From assembly GCF_010974945.1 (NCBI RefSeq), contig NZ_JAAIVB010000048.1:62001-126000 (forward strand): 64,000 nucleotides of DNA, written 5' to 3'. The stretch is from Noviherbaspirillum galbum. GTDB taxonomy: Bacteria; Pseudomonadota; Gammaproteobacteria; Burkholderiales; Burkholderiaceae_D. The notes beneath the pieces were generated by a model. The model did not search any database, had not been told where the DNA came from, and saw only the letters and a program-made list of their open reading frames with translations. This document shows positions 35,309-44,621 of the stretch, in pieces. The translations under genes and the position numbers were made by a program. Numbering within the stretch: position 1 is the stretch's first letter; each line of letters opens with the position of its first letter.

Positions 35309-36730
35309 ATGCCCAAGGAAACCGGTGCGCAGGCCGCGCCCTCGAAGTCGCAGTCCATTCCCGTGGCGCTGGCGAACGACATCGAGCGCCAGATCCGGGA
35401 CGGCGCGTATCGGGAAGGCGAGAAGCTGCCTTCCTTGCGCGAACTTGCCGCGCTTCACCAATATGCCAAAAACACGGTCGTTGCCGCTTTCGAGATCCTC
35501 GTCTCGCGCGGACTGGTCGAACCGCGGCGTGGCTCCGGCTACTATGTCCTGGGCAAGCCGGATGCCAAGCGCAGCGAGGACAGCGAGACCCTGGGACGGG
35601 CGATGGACATCGTCTGGCTGATGCGCGAGCAATTGAAGCGCGGTCCGGATACGCTTGCCGTCGGCGACGGGTTTCCGCCCGTCGAGTGGCTGACGGACGT
35701 GCGGCTGGACAAGTATCATCAGAAGGTGGTGCGGACCGGCCTCGGTTCGCTGTTCCGTTATGGCAGCCGCTTCGGCTATGCGCCATTGCGCGACCAGCTC
35801 GTGCGCAAGCTGGGCGACTTCGGCATCGGCGCGGAGCCGCGCCAGATCGTGCTGACGCATGGCGCGAACGAGGCGATGGACATGGTCATCCGCTATTTCC
35901 TGCCGCCGGGGGCTGCCGTCCTGGTCGATGACCCCGGCTACTATCCTCTGTTCGGCAAGCTCAAGCTTGCCGGTTCCCGCGTGCTGGGCGTGCCGAGGCT
36001 GACCGACGGCCCCGATCTCGACGTTCTCGAGCGGCTCATGGCGCGTGAAAAGCCCCGTCTCTTCTTTACCCAATCGCTGGCGCACAATCCGACCGGCTCG
36101 GACATCTCGCAGGCCAAGGCCTTCCGCACGCTGCAGCTCGCGCAGAAGCATGATGTCCTGCTGGTGGAGAACGATCCGCTGGCCGATTTCAAGCCGGTGA
36201 ATTCCCCGCGCCTCTCGTCGCTCGACCAGCTGGAGCGCACGATCTACATCGGCAGCTTTTCCAAGTCCTTCTCGGCATCCCTGCGCGTCGGCTTCATTGC
36301 CTGCAACGCAGACCTTGCCAGCGATCTCGCCGACCTGAAGACCCTCATCCATGTCAACAGCTCGGAATACTGCGAACGCACCATCGACATCATTCTGCGG
36401 GAAGGCCACTACCAGCGGCACCTCAGCCGGTTGCGCGCCCGCCTGGGAGAGGTGACCGGCAAGGCCGCGCACCTGCTTGCATCCTATGGCGCGGAGATCT
36501 TCGTCCAGACGCCGCAGTCCCTGTACCTCTGGGCCGCCTTCAAGGAGATGGATGACTCGCTCGTGCTCGCCGAGGAAATGCTTGCGCGAAACATCGTGAT
36601 GGCTCCGGGACGCATCTTTGCCGTGGACTCCAGCCAGACGTCGCGCTGGTCGAGGTTCAACGTCGGCGCGGTGATGGACAAACGCCTGGGCGATGCGCTT
36701 GCCGCATTGCAGCGCACGCGCCACGCCTGA
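35309..36730 (+). CDS. MocR-family (GntR-PLP aminotransferase-like) regulator
   Basis: 473 residues. The N-terminal GntR winged HTH contains YREGEKLPSLRELAALHQYA and RGLVEPRRGSGYYVL. A fold-type I PLP domain follows, with LTHGANEAMDMVIRYFLPPG, DDPGYYPLFG and the Schiff-base lysine in GSFSKSFSASLRVGF (Lys319). MocR proteins use PLP bound to an amino compound as effector. It is divergent from mvaA, so control of HMG-CoA/mevalonate catabolism is suggested. The effector is unknown. A short hydrophilic N-terminal tail precedes the HTH. Confidence 0.9.
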   Translation: MPKETGAQAAPSKSQSIPVALANDIERQIRDGAYREGEKLPSLRELAALHQYAKNTVVAAFEILVSRGLVEPRRGSGYYVLGKPDAKRSEDSETLGRAMDIVWLMREQLKRGPDTLAVGDGFPPVEWLTDVRLDKYHQKVVRTGLGSLFRYGSRFGYAPLRDQLVRKLGDFGIGAEPRQIVLTHGANEAMDMVIRYFLPPGAAVLVDDPGYYPLFGKLKLAGSRVLGVPRLTDGPDLDVLERLMAREKPRLFFTQSLAHNPTGSDISQAKAFRTLQLAQKHDVLLVENDPLADFKPVNSPRLSSLDQLERTIYIGSFSKSFSASLRVGFIACNADLASDLADLKTLIHVNSSEYCERTIDIILREGHYQRHLSRLRARLGEVTGKAAHLLASYGAEIFVQTPQSLYLWAAFKEMDDSLVLAEEMLARNIVMAPGRIFAVDSSQTSRWSRFNVGAVMDKRLGDALAALQRTRHA

Positions 36731-36991
36731 GTTCCGGCAGGAACGACCTGCACAGGCGCAGACTTCCCTCTTGCCTGCTGCCTGATGGATACGCGGAAGA
36801 CAGCTGTGTTGCCGAGAACAACATGGACAAGTCGCCATCTAATTTGTGCAATCAAGGAGACAAGCCATACGCAGGCCCGGACCAGCACCCCGGGCCGTCG
36901 TCCGGCCGCCCTCATCCAAGCGAAGTGATCAGCGGGTGCCTACCGCCGCGCAGGCACTGGACGATGCCCGCCCCCTCACCAAAGGACAGCC

Positions 36992-39292
36992 ATGTCAACA
37001 GAAATGAACGGAGAAGACAACCAGCTTCGCGAAGCGGCGCTGGATTACCACCGCAAGCCGACCCGGGGGAAGATCGAGGTCGTGCCCACCAAGGCGCTGT
37101 CCAACCAGCGCGACCTGTCCCTGGCCTATTCTCCCGGCGTCGCCTACGCCTGCGAGGAAATTGCCCGCAATCCAGACCTTGCCGCCGAGTACACCTCGCG
37201 CGGCAACCTGGTGGCGGTCGTGACGAACGGCACCGCGGTCCTGGGCCTAGGCGACATCGGCGCGCTGGCCGGCAAGCCGGTGATGGAAGGCAAGGGATGC
37301 CTGTTCAAGAAATTCGCCGATGTCGATGTGTTCGACATCGAGCTCGCGGAGCACGACCCCGACAAGCTGGTCGATGCGATCGCGATGCTGGAGCCGACGG
37401 TGGGCGGCATCAACCTCGAGGACATCAAGGCGCCGGAATGCTTCTACATCGAGAAGAAGTTGCGGGAGCGGATGAACATCCCGGTGTTCCACGATGACCA
37501 GCATGGCACGGCCATCATCTCCGCGGCCGCGTTGCTCAATGGATTGAAGGTGGTTGGCAAGGATATCCGCGAGGTCAAGCTGGCGGTGTCCGGGGCGGGC
37601 GCGGCGGCCATCGCTTGCCTCGACCTGATGGTCGAGCTCGGCGTGAAGCGGGAAAACGTTTATGTGACCGATTCCAAGGGTGTCATCTTTACCGGGCGCG
37701 ACGCCAGCATGGAGCCCAACAAGGCGCGGTATGCGCAGCAGACCGGCGCCCGCACGCTGGCGGACATCATGCGCGACGCGGACGTGTTCCTCGGCTGCTC
37801 CACGGCGGGCGTGCTGACCGGGGACATGGTCAAGTCGATGGCCGACCGGCCGATCATTCTCGCGCTGGCCAACCCCGAGCCCGAGATCCGTCCCGAAGTG
37901 GCGAAGGCGGCGCGCCCCGATTGCATCATTGCCACCGGCCGGTCGGATTATCCGAACCAGGTCAACAATGTCCTGTGCTTCCCCTACATCTTCCGCGGCG
38001 CGCTGGACTGCGGCGCCACCAAGATCACCGAGGCGATGAAGCTGTCCTGCGTGAAAGCCATCGCCGACCTCGCGCAGGCGGAAACGAACGACGCCGTGGC
38101 ACTGGCCTACGCCGGGCAGGAACTGTCCTTCGGCCCCGACTACATCATTCCCAAGCCCTTCGACTCGCGCCTGATCGAGCGCATTCCGCCCGCAGTCGCG
38201 CAAGCCGCGAGGGAGTCCGGCGTGGCGACCCGGCCGATCGAGAACCTGGATGCCTATCGCCAGCAGCTGAGCCAGCTGGTGTACCACACCGGACTCCTGA
38301 TGCGGCCGGTCTTCAGCCTGGCCAAATCCATGCCCAAGCGCGTGGCCTACGCCGAAGGCGAGGAAGAGCGCGTGCTGCGCGCGGCGCAGACGGTTATCGA
38401 CGAAGGACTTGCCCGCCCGATCCTGATCGGCCGTCCGAACGTGATCGACCTGCGCATCCGCAAGGCCGGCCTGCGCCTGCGCCCGGGACAGGATTTCGAA
38501 CTCGTCAACCCGGAAGACGATCAGCGCTACCGCGCCTATTCCGATGCCTACCATGCGATGCGCGGGCGCGACGGCATCTCGCCGGACATGGCGCGGGCAG
38601 CGCTGCGCCGCTCGACCACCCTGATTGGCGCCATGCTCGTGGAGCAGGGCGATGCCGACGCCCTGTTGTGCGGAACCGTCGGCCGCTTCGACCAGCATCT
38701 CGACCGCGTGCGCGAAGTGATCGGGCCGAAGCCGAGCGCCACCGTCATGGCGACCATGAATGCGCTTACCCTCGACAGGTTCACCATCTTCATCACCGAC
38801 ACGTATGTCAACGATGACCCGAGCGCCGCGGAGCTGGCAGAGATCACATTGATGGCCACGGAAGAAATACGGCGCTTCGGACTCACGCCGAAGGTGGCCA
38901 TGCTGTCGCATTCGATGTTCGGCTCGTCGAGCAGGCCATCAGCGAAGAAGATGCGGCGCGCCCGGGACCTGCTGGCCGAACTGGAGCCGGCGCTCGAGGT
39001 GGAAGGGGAAATGCAGGGCGATGCGGCGCTGTCCGAGGACATCCGCCGTCATTTCCTTCCCGGCACGCCCGTGGCAGGGACCTGCAACCTGCTCGTCATG
39101 CCGAACCTCGATGCCGCCAACATTGCCTTCAACCTGTTGAAGATCACCGGCGGCTTCGGCGTGACGGTCGGGCCGATCCTGCTCGGCGCTGCCAAGCCCG
39201 TGCATATCCTGAATGCCGCCGCGACGACCCGGCGCATCGTCAACATGACGGCGCTGGCGGTCGCCGACGCCAACGTGGAACGGCGCGGATAG
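36992..39292 (+). CDS. maeB: NADP-dependent malic enzyme with phosphotransacetylase-like C-terminal domain
   Basis: 766 residues, the MaeB type. It decarboxylates malate to pyruvate with NADP reduction in the cytoplasm. The N-terminal malic domain shows [33 protein letters not shown] and [11 protein letters not shown]. The NAD(P) domain has [14 protein letters not shown], and [14 protein letters not shown] follows. From about residue 430 a phosphate-acetyltransferase-like domain follows, which in MaeB is thought to be regulatory (acetyl-CoA binding) rather than catalytic. It is a single gene. The 261 bp upstream (36731-36991) shows nothing distinctive. Confidence 0.95.
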   Translation: MSTEMNGEDNQLREAALDYHRKPTRGKIEVVPTKALSNQRDLSLAYSPGVAYACEEIARNPDLAAEYTSRGNLVAVVTNGTAVLGLGDIGALAGKPVMEGKGCLFKKFADVDVFDIELAEHDPDKLVDAIAMLEPTVGGINLEDIKAPECFYIEKKLRERMNIPVFHDDQHGTAIISAAALLNGLKVVGKDIREVKLAVSGAGAAAIACLDLMVELGVKRENVYVTDSKGVIFTGRDASMEPNKARYAQQTGARTLADIMRDADVFLGCSTAGVLTGDMVKSMADRPIILALANPEPEIRPEVAKAARPDCIIATGRSDYPNQVNNVLCFPYIFRGALDCGATKITEAMKLSCVKAIADLAQAETNDAVALAYAGQELSFGPDYIIPKPFDSRLIERIPPAVAQAARESGVATRPIENLDAYRQQLSQLVYHTGLLMRPVFSLAKSMPKRVAYAEGEEERVLRAAQTVIDEGLARPILIGRPNVIDLRIRKAGLRLRPGQDFELVNPEDDQRYRAYSDAYHAMRGRDGISPDMARAALRRSTTLIGAMLVEQGDADALLCGTVGRFDQHLDRVREVIGPKPSATVMATMNALTLDRFTIFITDTYVNDDPSAAELAEITLMATEEIRRFGLTPKVAMLSHSMFGSSSRPSAKKMRRARDLLAELEPALEVEGEMQGDAALSEDIRRHFLPGTPVAGTCNLLVMPNLDAANIAFNLLKITGGFGVTVGPILLGAAKPVHILNAAATTRRIVNMTALAVADANVERRG

Positions 39293-39323
39293 ATCCGCGG
39301 CGCCTGCCGCCGGTCCTCGCCGA

Positions 39324-40532
39324 TCAGGCCTGGACCGGCGAAATGGCTTGCTTCGCCTGGCGCCGCAACAGATGCAGCAGCGCCATGCCGACTATCATGA
39401 CCGCGGTCGCCACCAGCAAGGCACCGCGATACGAACCGGTCGCCGCCGCAATATAGCCAGCCATTGCCGGCGCGGTAATCTGCGCCACGCCATAGCTGAG
39501 CGTCAGGCCGGCCATCGCCTTGGCCGGATTGCCAGGATAGGCGCGCCCGATCAGCGAGAGGGTCAGGCTGACGATGCCCACCGCCGTCATGCCGTATAAC
39601 ACCGCGCTCGTCATGTTGAGGAAGCCGCTCTGGGTCGTGGCGGGAATGATGAGCGAGACGGCCTGCACGGCGAACGCCATGATCAGCGCAGGAATTTCTC
39701 CCGCACGGCGCGCGACCCAATCCCAGAAGAAGGATGACGGCACCCCGGCGGCGCCGACGATGACCCAGACCCAGGCGCCTTTGCCCGCGAGCGCGGGCAG
39801 CTTTTCGACGACGGCGACGATGAAGGTGGCGCCGATGACGAAGCCGAATCCCGCGCAAAAGTAGGCGGTGATCAGCAGGCCAAGCCAACGCCGCGAAAGC
39901 GGTGGCGGGCCCGCCTTGGCCGCGCCTCCGCCTTGCACCGGTTGCGGCGCAGGCAGCCAGCGCCATGCGGGGAAGAAAAACGCCAGTCCCAGCGCGCCCA
40001 GCGCAAGCCATTGCTTGTCCCAGGACAGGCTTCCTGCCATCGTCCCGACCGCCACGCCGGAGATCAGGATGCCGAGGCCCACTCCGGTGAAGTGCATTCC
40101 CAGCTCCGATTGATGGCCGTTCCGGATGAGCCAGTTGAGGATGAGGCCGGAGGCCAGCAGCAGGCCGGCGATGCTCGAGAATCCGGAGACGAACCGCAAT
40201 GCCGCCCACAACGCCACGTTTTCCGTCATTCCCATCGCGGCTGTGCTCGCCAGCGCGATCAGCAGCCCCGCGCGATAGAGCTGGAACTTCTGCCTGGGTT
40301 CCCCGGTGGTTGCCGCCAGCAATGCGCCCGCCATGTAACCCATGTAGTTGAATGTCGCCAGCCACCCGCCGGCGAGATAGCTCAGGCCCGCTTCACGCTG
40401 CATGATGGGCAGCATCGGCGTGTAGGCAAACCGCGCCAGCCCGACCGTCAGGATCAGCGCGCAGATGCCCGAAAAGATGACCTGGCGGCGCTGGCGTTCC
40501 CTGTCGCCTCGTTGTTCGTGATCTCGCAGCAT
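39324..40532 (-). CDS. YbfB/YjiJ-family MFS transporter
   Basis: 402 residues and 12 predicted membrane helices. The opening helix ICALILTVGLARFAYTPMLP and the following GLSYLAGGWLATFNYMGYMA are characteristic of the YbfB/YjiJ (MFS_4) group. Function in this group is mostly unassigned; export is assumed. It is convergent with maeB and divergent from the SDR gene. Confidence 0.87.
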   Translation of the reverse strand: MLRDHEQRGDRERQRRQVIFSGICALILTVGLARFAYTPMLPIMQREAGLSYLAGGWLATFNYMGYMAGALLAATTGEPRQKFQLYRAGLLIALASTAAMGMTENVALWAALRFVSGFSSIAGLLLASGLILNWLIRNGHQSELGMHFTGVGLGILISGVAVGTMAGSLSWDKQWLALGALGLAFFFPAWRWLPAPQPVQGGGAAKAGPPPLSRRWLGLLITAYFCAGFGFVIGATFIVAVVEKLPALAGKGAWVWVIVGAAGVPSSFFWDWVARRAGEIPALIMAFAVQAVSLIIPATTQSGFLNMTSAVLYGMTAVGIVSLTLSLIGRAYPGNPAKAMAGLTLSYGVAQITAPAMAGYIAAATGSYRGALLVATAVMIVGMALLHLLRRQAKQAISPVQA

Positions 40533-40768
40533 GATGTCTTTCCTGGAAGGCCAATGCTCGCATGGTAAACGCGTCTTGCCTTTTCAGCTTTCCCCTGTCG
40601 GAATGGGGGTTGCCTCTCATGTCTTCGTTGCCGCGTTCGCGGGCTCGACGCAATGCCTCCGGGCAAGCTGCAAGGAAATCCGAATTTCAGTAACCTTACT
40701 GGTTTGGGCTGGATGGGCTACGAGATGCCGCCCGCAGGCAGAACGATCATCTAAGAATGGAGACAAGC

Positions 40769-41536
40769 ATGAGCAGGAAAGTCGCGGTCGTCACGGGATC
40801 CTCATCAGGCATTGGTGCCGCCACCGCCAGGCTGTTCGCCGAACGTGGCTACAACGTGGTCATCAACTTTTCACGCAATCCCGAACCGGCGCAGAAGGTC
40901 GCGGATGAATGCGCCGCGCTCGGCGCCGAGGTGATGCTGCAACGGGCGAACGTCGCGGAAGACGCAGACTGCCGGGCGCTTGCCCAGGCGATAGAGGCAA
41001 GGTGGGGAAGGTGCGATGCGCTGGTCAACAACGCCGGCACCACCAAGTTCGTCGCTGCCCAGAACCTCGAAGGACTGGGTGCCCAGGATTTCCAGGACAT
41101 CTATGCCGTCAACGTCATCGGCGCCTACCAGATGATCCGCGCGCTGGCTCCGCTCATGAAACGCCATCCCGGCGCGGGCATCGTCAACGTGTCGTCGATC
41201 GCCTCGGTGTCCGGCGTCGGGTCGAGCGTTGCCTACATGGCGTCCAAGGGCGCGCTCAACGCGATGACATTCGGACTTGCCCGCGCGCTGGCGCCGGAGA
41301 TCCGCATCAACGCGGTCGGGCCCGGCATGGTCGAAACGCCCTGGCTGCAGCAAGGGCTCGGGCAGGAACGTTACGAGGCGACACGCCAGTCCTACATGAA
41401 ATCGACGCCGCTCGGCGCCACCATACAGCCCGAGGACGTGGCCGACGCCTGTTTCTGGCTGTGCGACGGGGCGCGCAAGACGACCGGCGAGTTCATCCTG
41501 ATCGACAGCGGGCGCACGAAGTTTCCCTTGCTCTGA
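40769..41536 (+). CDS. Short-chain dehydrogenase/reductase
   Basis: 255 residues, a classical SDR. The cofactor motif is TGSSSGIG, NNAG is present, the catalytic Ser is in NVSSIASVSG, and the active-site YMASK follows. Late residues EFILIDSGRTKFPLL fit FabG-like enzymes. A GGAGA site favours the ATG at 40769 over one four codons upstream. A basic residue after the GSSSG loop is lacking, so cofactor preference is unclear. The substrate is unknown. Confidence 0.87.
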   Translation: MSRKVAVVTGSSSGIGAATARLFAERGYNVVINFSRNPEPAQKVADECAALGAEVMLQRANVAEDADCRALAQAIEARWGRCDALVNNAGTTKFVAAQNLEGLGAQDFQDIYAVNVIGAYQMIRALAPLMKRHPGAGIVNVSSIASVSGVGSSVAYMASKGALNAMTFGLARALAPEIRINAVGPGMVETPWLQQGLGQERYEATRQSYMKSTPLGATIQPEDVADACFWLCDGARKTTGEFILIDSGRTKFPLL

Positions 41537-41563
41537 AGTCTACAGTCCGAAGGCAACGTCATC

Positions 41564-42079
41564 TTGATCCACGCATCGCCGCTCATCCTGACCTTGAAGC
41601 TCGATGCCGATTCCTTCGAGCGCCTGGATGGCTTGCGTCGTACGCATTTTCCGCCGGAGCGCAATTTCCTGTCCGCGCACGTCACCTTGTTCCATGCGCT
41701 TCCGGGAGAGGAATTGCAGGCCATCAGGGAACGTCTTCAGCAGGAGTGTGCGATGACCGCGCCCATGACGATCGAGTTTCCTCGCGTGCGGATGCTGGGA
41801 CGGGGAGTCGCCATCGAGATCGTCAGTACCGGATTAAGCGCCTTGCATGGTCGGCTTGCTGCCGGCTTCCGGGACTGGTTGACGCCGCAGGACCGGCAGG
41901 GCTTTCGGCCGCATGTGACGATCCAGAACAAGGTGCCGGCGGCGCAGGCACGGGAGCTTTATGATTCGCTTTCGGCCGGGTGGAGCATGGCCGCGGGCCG
42001 GTCTGCAGGACTCATGTTGTGGGAGTACAAGGGCGGACCTTGGCGTGGGGTTGAGGAGTTTTGTTTTGCTGGTGGGTAG
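41564..42079 (+). CDS. 2'-5' RNA ligase-family (2H phosphoesterase) protein, TTG start
   Basis: 171 residues with two HxT motifs, HVTLFH (about residue 39) and HVTIQN (about 117), the hallmark of 2H phosphoesterases. These act on RNA 2',3'-cyclic or 2'-5' linkages in the cytoplasm. No ATG exists before the first motif, so a TTG start at 41564 is needed, about ten bases after GAAGG. It follows the SDR by 27 bp and is probably co-transcribed with it. Confidence 0.82.
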   Translation: MIHASPLILTLKLDADSFERLDGLRRTHFPPERNFLSAHVTLFHALPGEELQAIRERLQQECAMTAPMTIEFPRVRMLGRGVAIEIVSTGLSALHGRLAAGFRDWLTPQDRQGFRPHVTIQNKVPAAQARELYDSLSAGWSMAAGRSAGLMLWEYKGGPWRGVEEFCFAGG

Positions 42080-42119
42080 GCGGGGATCTCGATTCAACGG
42101 CCTTTGCGCGTGTCTCGTC

Positions 42120-42260
42120 GTTGATCCGGTTGCGTCTCTCACTTCGAGAGGACTTACCGGGACTGGTTCCGGCGGTCCAGGTACCCAAGTACTTTTTGTA
42201 TCAGCAGATAAGGAAAGTATGCAACGAAAGTTTCTTTCAACCCCATGTGGGAGGCACTTA
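42120..42260 (+). repeat. Hairpin-containing dispersed repeat, copy B
   Basis: It aligns with the reverse complement of 32301-32430. Shared blocks are CCGGTTG, GGACTT, CCGGGRCTGGTYCCGGCGG, CAGCAGA and CCCCATGTGGGAG. The internal stem is more degenerate than in copy A, but at least one base pair has changed on both sides (C-G to A-T). That is compatible with a conserved structure. It lies just upstream of the tnpB element. Confidence 0.7.
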
Positions 42261-42451
42261 AGGATCGATGTTAGAGGCTGGCAAAGTCACCGACGCATGG
42301 GCAGGGCGGGCAGCGGAAAGGGAAAGCGCAACGGCACGGAAAACCCGGGTGAGCGAGGGCATGACGAAGATCGTCATCATGATGGGTTGTCGCCAAATTT
42401 TATCTCTTTGCGTTGTAAGACCTGGTCCTTTATAACGGGGATATAAGACGT

Positions 42452-42476
42452 GGCGCTTTCAGAGCGCCTTGCTTTT
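42452..42476 (+). terminator. Hairpin with T-rich tail in front of tnpB
   Basis: GGCGCT-TTCAG-AGCGCC followed by TTGCTTTTT. It could be a rho-independent terminator of flanking transcription or the left-end hairpin recognised by a Y1 transposase. Both readings fit the position. Confidence 0.45.
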
Positions 42477-42504
42477 TGGTTGATATGCCCCAATCTAATT
42501 TTTT

Positions 42505-43551
42505 ATGATCCGCTCCTTCCAGTACCGCATCAAAGACAGCTCTTGCGCCAATCACCTGGATGGTCTGGCACGCGCGGTCAATTTCAACTGGAACTTTTGC
42601 AACGACACCCAAAAGCACGCGCTAAAGTGGGGCAAGAAGTGGCCCAGCGGCTTTGATTTGTCGAATCTGTGTGCTGGCGCATCTAAAGAGCTGGGCTTGC
42701 ACTCCCAGACCATCCAAGCGGTCTGTGAAACCTACGCCGCACGGCGCTCAGAAAAGAATCGCCCTTTTCTGCGCTATCGGGGCAGGAGGCATACTGGCTG
42801 GATCCCGTTCAAGGCGTCTGGCATCAAAGTCAAGTCGAACGGCTTTGCCTATGGCGGCAAGCTGTTCAAGGTCTGGATGAGCCGTCCGCTTCCCTCTCAT
42901 GCCAAAATCAAGACAGGTTCCTTTTCCCAGGATGCGCAGGGTCACTGGTACATCAGTATTACCTTTTCAGTACCTGACGTGCATGCCATGCCGGTGACCA
43001 ATGAAGTCGGCATCGATCTGGGCTTGAAAGAATTTGCCGCCTTCAGCAACGGCGAGAAAGAAGAGGCAAATCGATTCTACCGCGACTTAGAGCCGGAATT
43101 AACCAAGTCGCAACGCGCCAATAAGAAACGGCGCGTCAAGGCGATCCATGCAAAGATTGCCAATAGAAGGATAGATTACCTACACAAGCTGTCCACCGCG
43201 CTGGTGCGAACTTACGGCCTCATTGTCGTTGGTAACGTCAATGCATCCAAATTGGCCAAGACCAAAATGGCCAAGAGTGTAATGGATGCAGGGTGGAGTT
43301 CATTTCGAGATATGCTGAAGTATAAAGCGGTTGCGCACTCGGCATTTGTACTGGAGGTGAACGAGGCATTTACCACCGTAACCTGTTCTGCGTGTCTTTC
43401 ACACAGCGGCCCTAGCGGGCTGAAAGAGTTACGAATAAGAGAATGGACCTGCGAGCATTGCGGCCAACATCATGATCGCGATGTGAACTCAGCTAAGAAC
43501 ACTCTCCGCCTGGGACATCAGGCGCTGGCAGCAGGAATTCCCGCACCTTAG
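42505..43551 (+). CDS. tnpB: TnpB RNA-guided nuclease (IS200/IS605 family) with altered RuvC motif II
   Basis: 348 residues. The N-terminal part (MIRSFQYRIKDSSCANHLDG) and the RuvC-like domain are typical of TnpB. RuvC-I Asp171 (VGIDLGLKEFAAF) and RuvC-III Asp326 (HDRDVNSAKN) are present. The zinc ribbon has Cys294, Cys297, Cys316 and Cys319. At the usual RuvC-II glutamate position the sequence is IVVGNVNASKL (Gly243-Asn244), without Glu; a nearby Glu287 in EVNEAFTT could replace it. TnpB proteins cut DNA at the donor site under guidance of an omega RNA from the element's right end. Codon use and GC are lower than in neighbouring genes. Confidence 0.9.
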   Translation: MIRSFQYRIKDSSCANHLDGLARAVNFNWNFCNDTQKHALKWGKKWPSGFDLSNLCAGASKELGLHSQTIQAVCETYAARRSEKNRPFLRYRGRRHTGWIPFKASGIKVKSNGFAYGGKLFKVWMSRPLPSHAKIKTGSFSQDAQGHWYISITFSVPDVHAMPVTNEVGIDLGLKEFAAFSNGEKEEANRFYRDLEPELTKSQRANKKRRVKAIHAKIANRRIDYLHKLSTALVRTYGLIVVGNVNASKLAKTKMAKSVMDAGWSSFRDMLKYKAVAHSAFVLEVNEAFTTVTCSACLSHSGPSGLKELRIREWTCEHCGQHHDRDVNSAKNTLRLGHQALAAGIPAP

Positions 43552-43588
43552 GGCGGGGAGGATGTCAATAAGCGTGCAGCGGCCGCGG
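43430..43588 (+). ncRNA. Predicted omega RNA (reRNA) of the tnpB element
   Basis: In IS200/IS605 elements the guide RNA overlaps the tnpB 3' end, includes the right-end hairpin and ends with about 16-20 bases of flanking DNA. Here the right end finishes GATGTCAA at 43568, so the guide would start TAAGCGTGCAGCGGCC at 43569. The 5' end is a rough estimate. Confidence 0.4.
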
Positions 43589-43796
43589 CCGTGCCGGCTC
43601 GCCCGATGCGTTGTCCGCGAGCGTAGCGGACTCAATACTAAGCGAGAGAATTGCGAAGTCAACAAGACCTAGTATTTCTACCGTAGAGCGATCGCAAGGC
43701 AGGCTCCCGCTCTTTATACTGGCGATCCACGGGCCAATCTTTCAACCCACCGAGACAGCGCAATGAACGCCATGACAGAACCATGTCCCGACCGCC

Positions 43797-44621
43797 ATGA
43801 CCGATAACCCGCTTACCGAGGTGTATCGCGATCCCTGGCTGCTGGCGGTGCACAAGCCGGCCGGCCTCCTGGTGCACCGCAGTCCCATCGACAAGCACGA
43901 AACCGTGTTCGCATTGCAATTCGCACGCCAGCTCAATGGCGGCGGGCATGTGTATCCGGTCCATCGCCTGGACCGCCCCACCTCCGGCCTGCTCCTCTTC
44001 GCGCGGGATCCGCAGACCGCCAGCCTGATGGGCCGGGCGCTGATGGCCGGCGAGGTAAGCAAGACCTATGTGGCAATGGTGCGCGGATGGACGCCGGACG
44101 AGGGCTTGATCGACCACCCGCTGCGCGAAGAACCGGAGGACAGGCGGCGGCTGGCCGAGCCGCAGCCGGTGCGCGAGGCGCGGACGCGGTTTCGCCGGCT
44201 GGCAACCACGGAGATCGCGGTGGCGATCGAAACCTATCCCACCAGCCGCTACAGCCTGGTGGCGCTGTATCCCGAGACCGGCCGCCAGCACCAATTGCGG
44301 CGGCACATGAAGCACATCAACCACCCCATCATCGGCGACGCTTACCATGGACGGGGGCGGCATAACCGGTATTTCGCGCAACGCTTCGGGCAGGGACGCC
44401 TGATGCTCGCGGCAACCGGCATGGCCTTCACCCATCCGGCGACCGGCGCGCGGCTGGAACTGCGCGCGGCGCCGGAAGCGAGCTTCCTGGAGGTGGGGGC
44501 GATGTTCGCCGGCAACCCGCTTGCGCCATTCATGCAGGGCGCGCCGACACCGGCGGACCCGAATGCAGACAAGCCTTCCCAGGCAATCGACAAGGAGACG
44601 ACAAGCCATGCAGGCAATTGA
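43797..44621 (+). CDS. RluA-family pseudouridine synthase (TruC-like)
   Basis: 274 residues. The catalytic motif is HRLDRPTSG with Asp59, KPAGLLVHRSPI lies at the N terminus, and the later motif GRQHQLRRHMKHINHPIIGD is typical of TruC, which modifies U65 of tRNA. It lacks an S4 domain, also as in TruC. The C terminus has a Pro/Ala-rich extension. The stop overlaps the start region of the acyl-CoA ligase by 14 bp, suggesting one transcript. Confidence 0.87.
   Translation: MTDNPLTEVYRDPWLLAVHKPAGLLVHRSPIDKHETVFALQFARQLNGGGHVYPVHRLDRPTSGLLLFARDPQTASLMGRALMAGEVSKTYVAMVRGWTPDEGLIDHPLREEPEDRRRLAEPQPVREARTRFRRLATTEIAVAIETYPTSRYSLVALYPETGRQHQLRRHMKHINHPIIGDAYHGRGRHNRYFAQRFGQGRLMLAATGMAFTHPATGARLELRAAPEASFLEVGAMFAGNPLAPFMQGAPTPADPNADKPSQAIDKETTSHAGN

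Larger units (their letters stand above)
42421..43568 (+). mobile_element. tnpB-only IS200/IS605-family element (IS1341-like)
   Basis: A tnpB gene without a Y1 transposase, with a typical right end: a CCCGC/GCGGG hairpin and then GGGGAGGATGTCAA ending at 43568. A hairpin at 42452-42468 marks the left region, but the exact left boundary is not resolved. GC content is visibly lower than in the flanks, indicating recent arrival. Without tnpA it depends on a transposase supplied elsewhere. Confidence 0.65.

Noticed and set aside
42505..43551. TnpB considered as a TldR-type exapted repressor.
   Set aside because: The gene is still framed by element ends and the two RuvC Asp are kept, so a transposon-resident TnpB with a rearranged site is simpler.
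43640..43700. Resemblance of AAGACCTAGT at about 43668 to AAGACCTGGT at about 42418, considered as element ends.
   Set aside because: The match is short and not supported by flanking identity, and the established right end lies at 43568.
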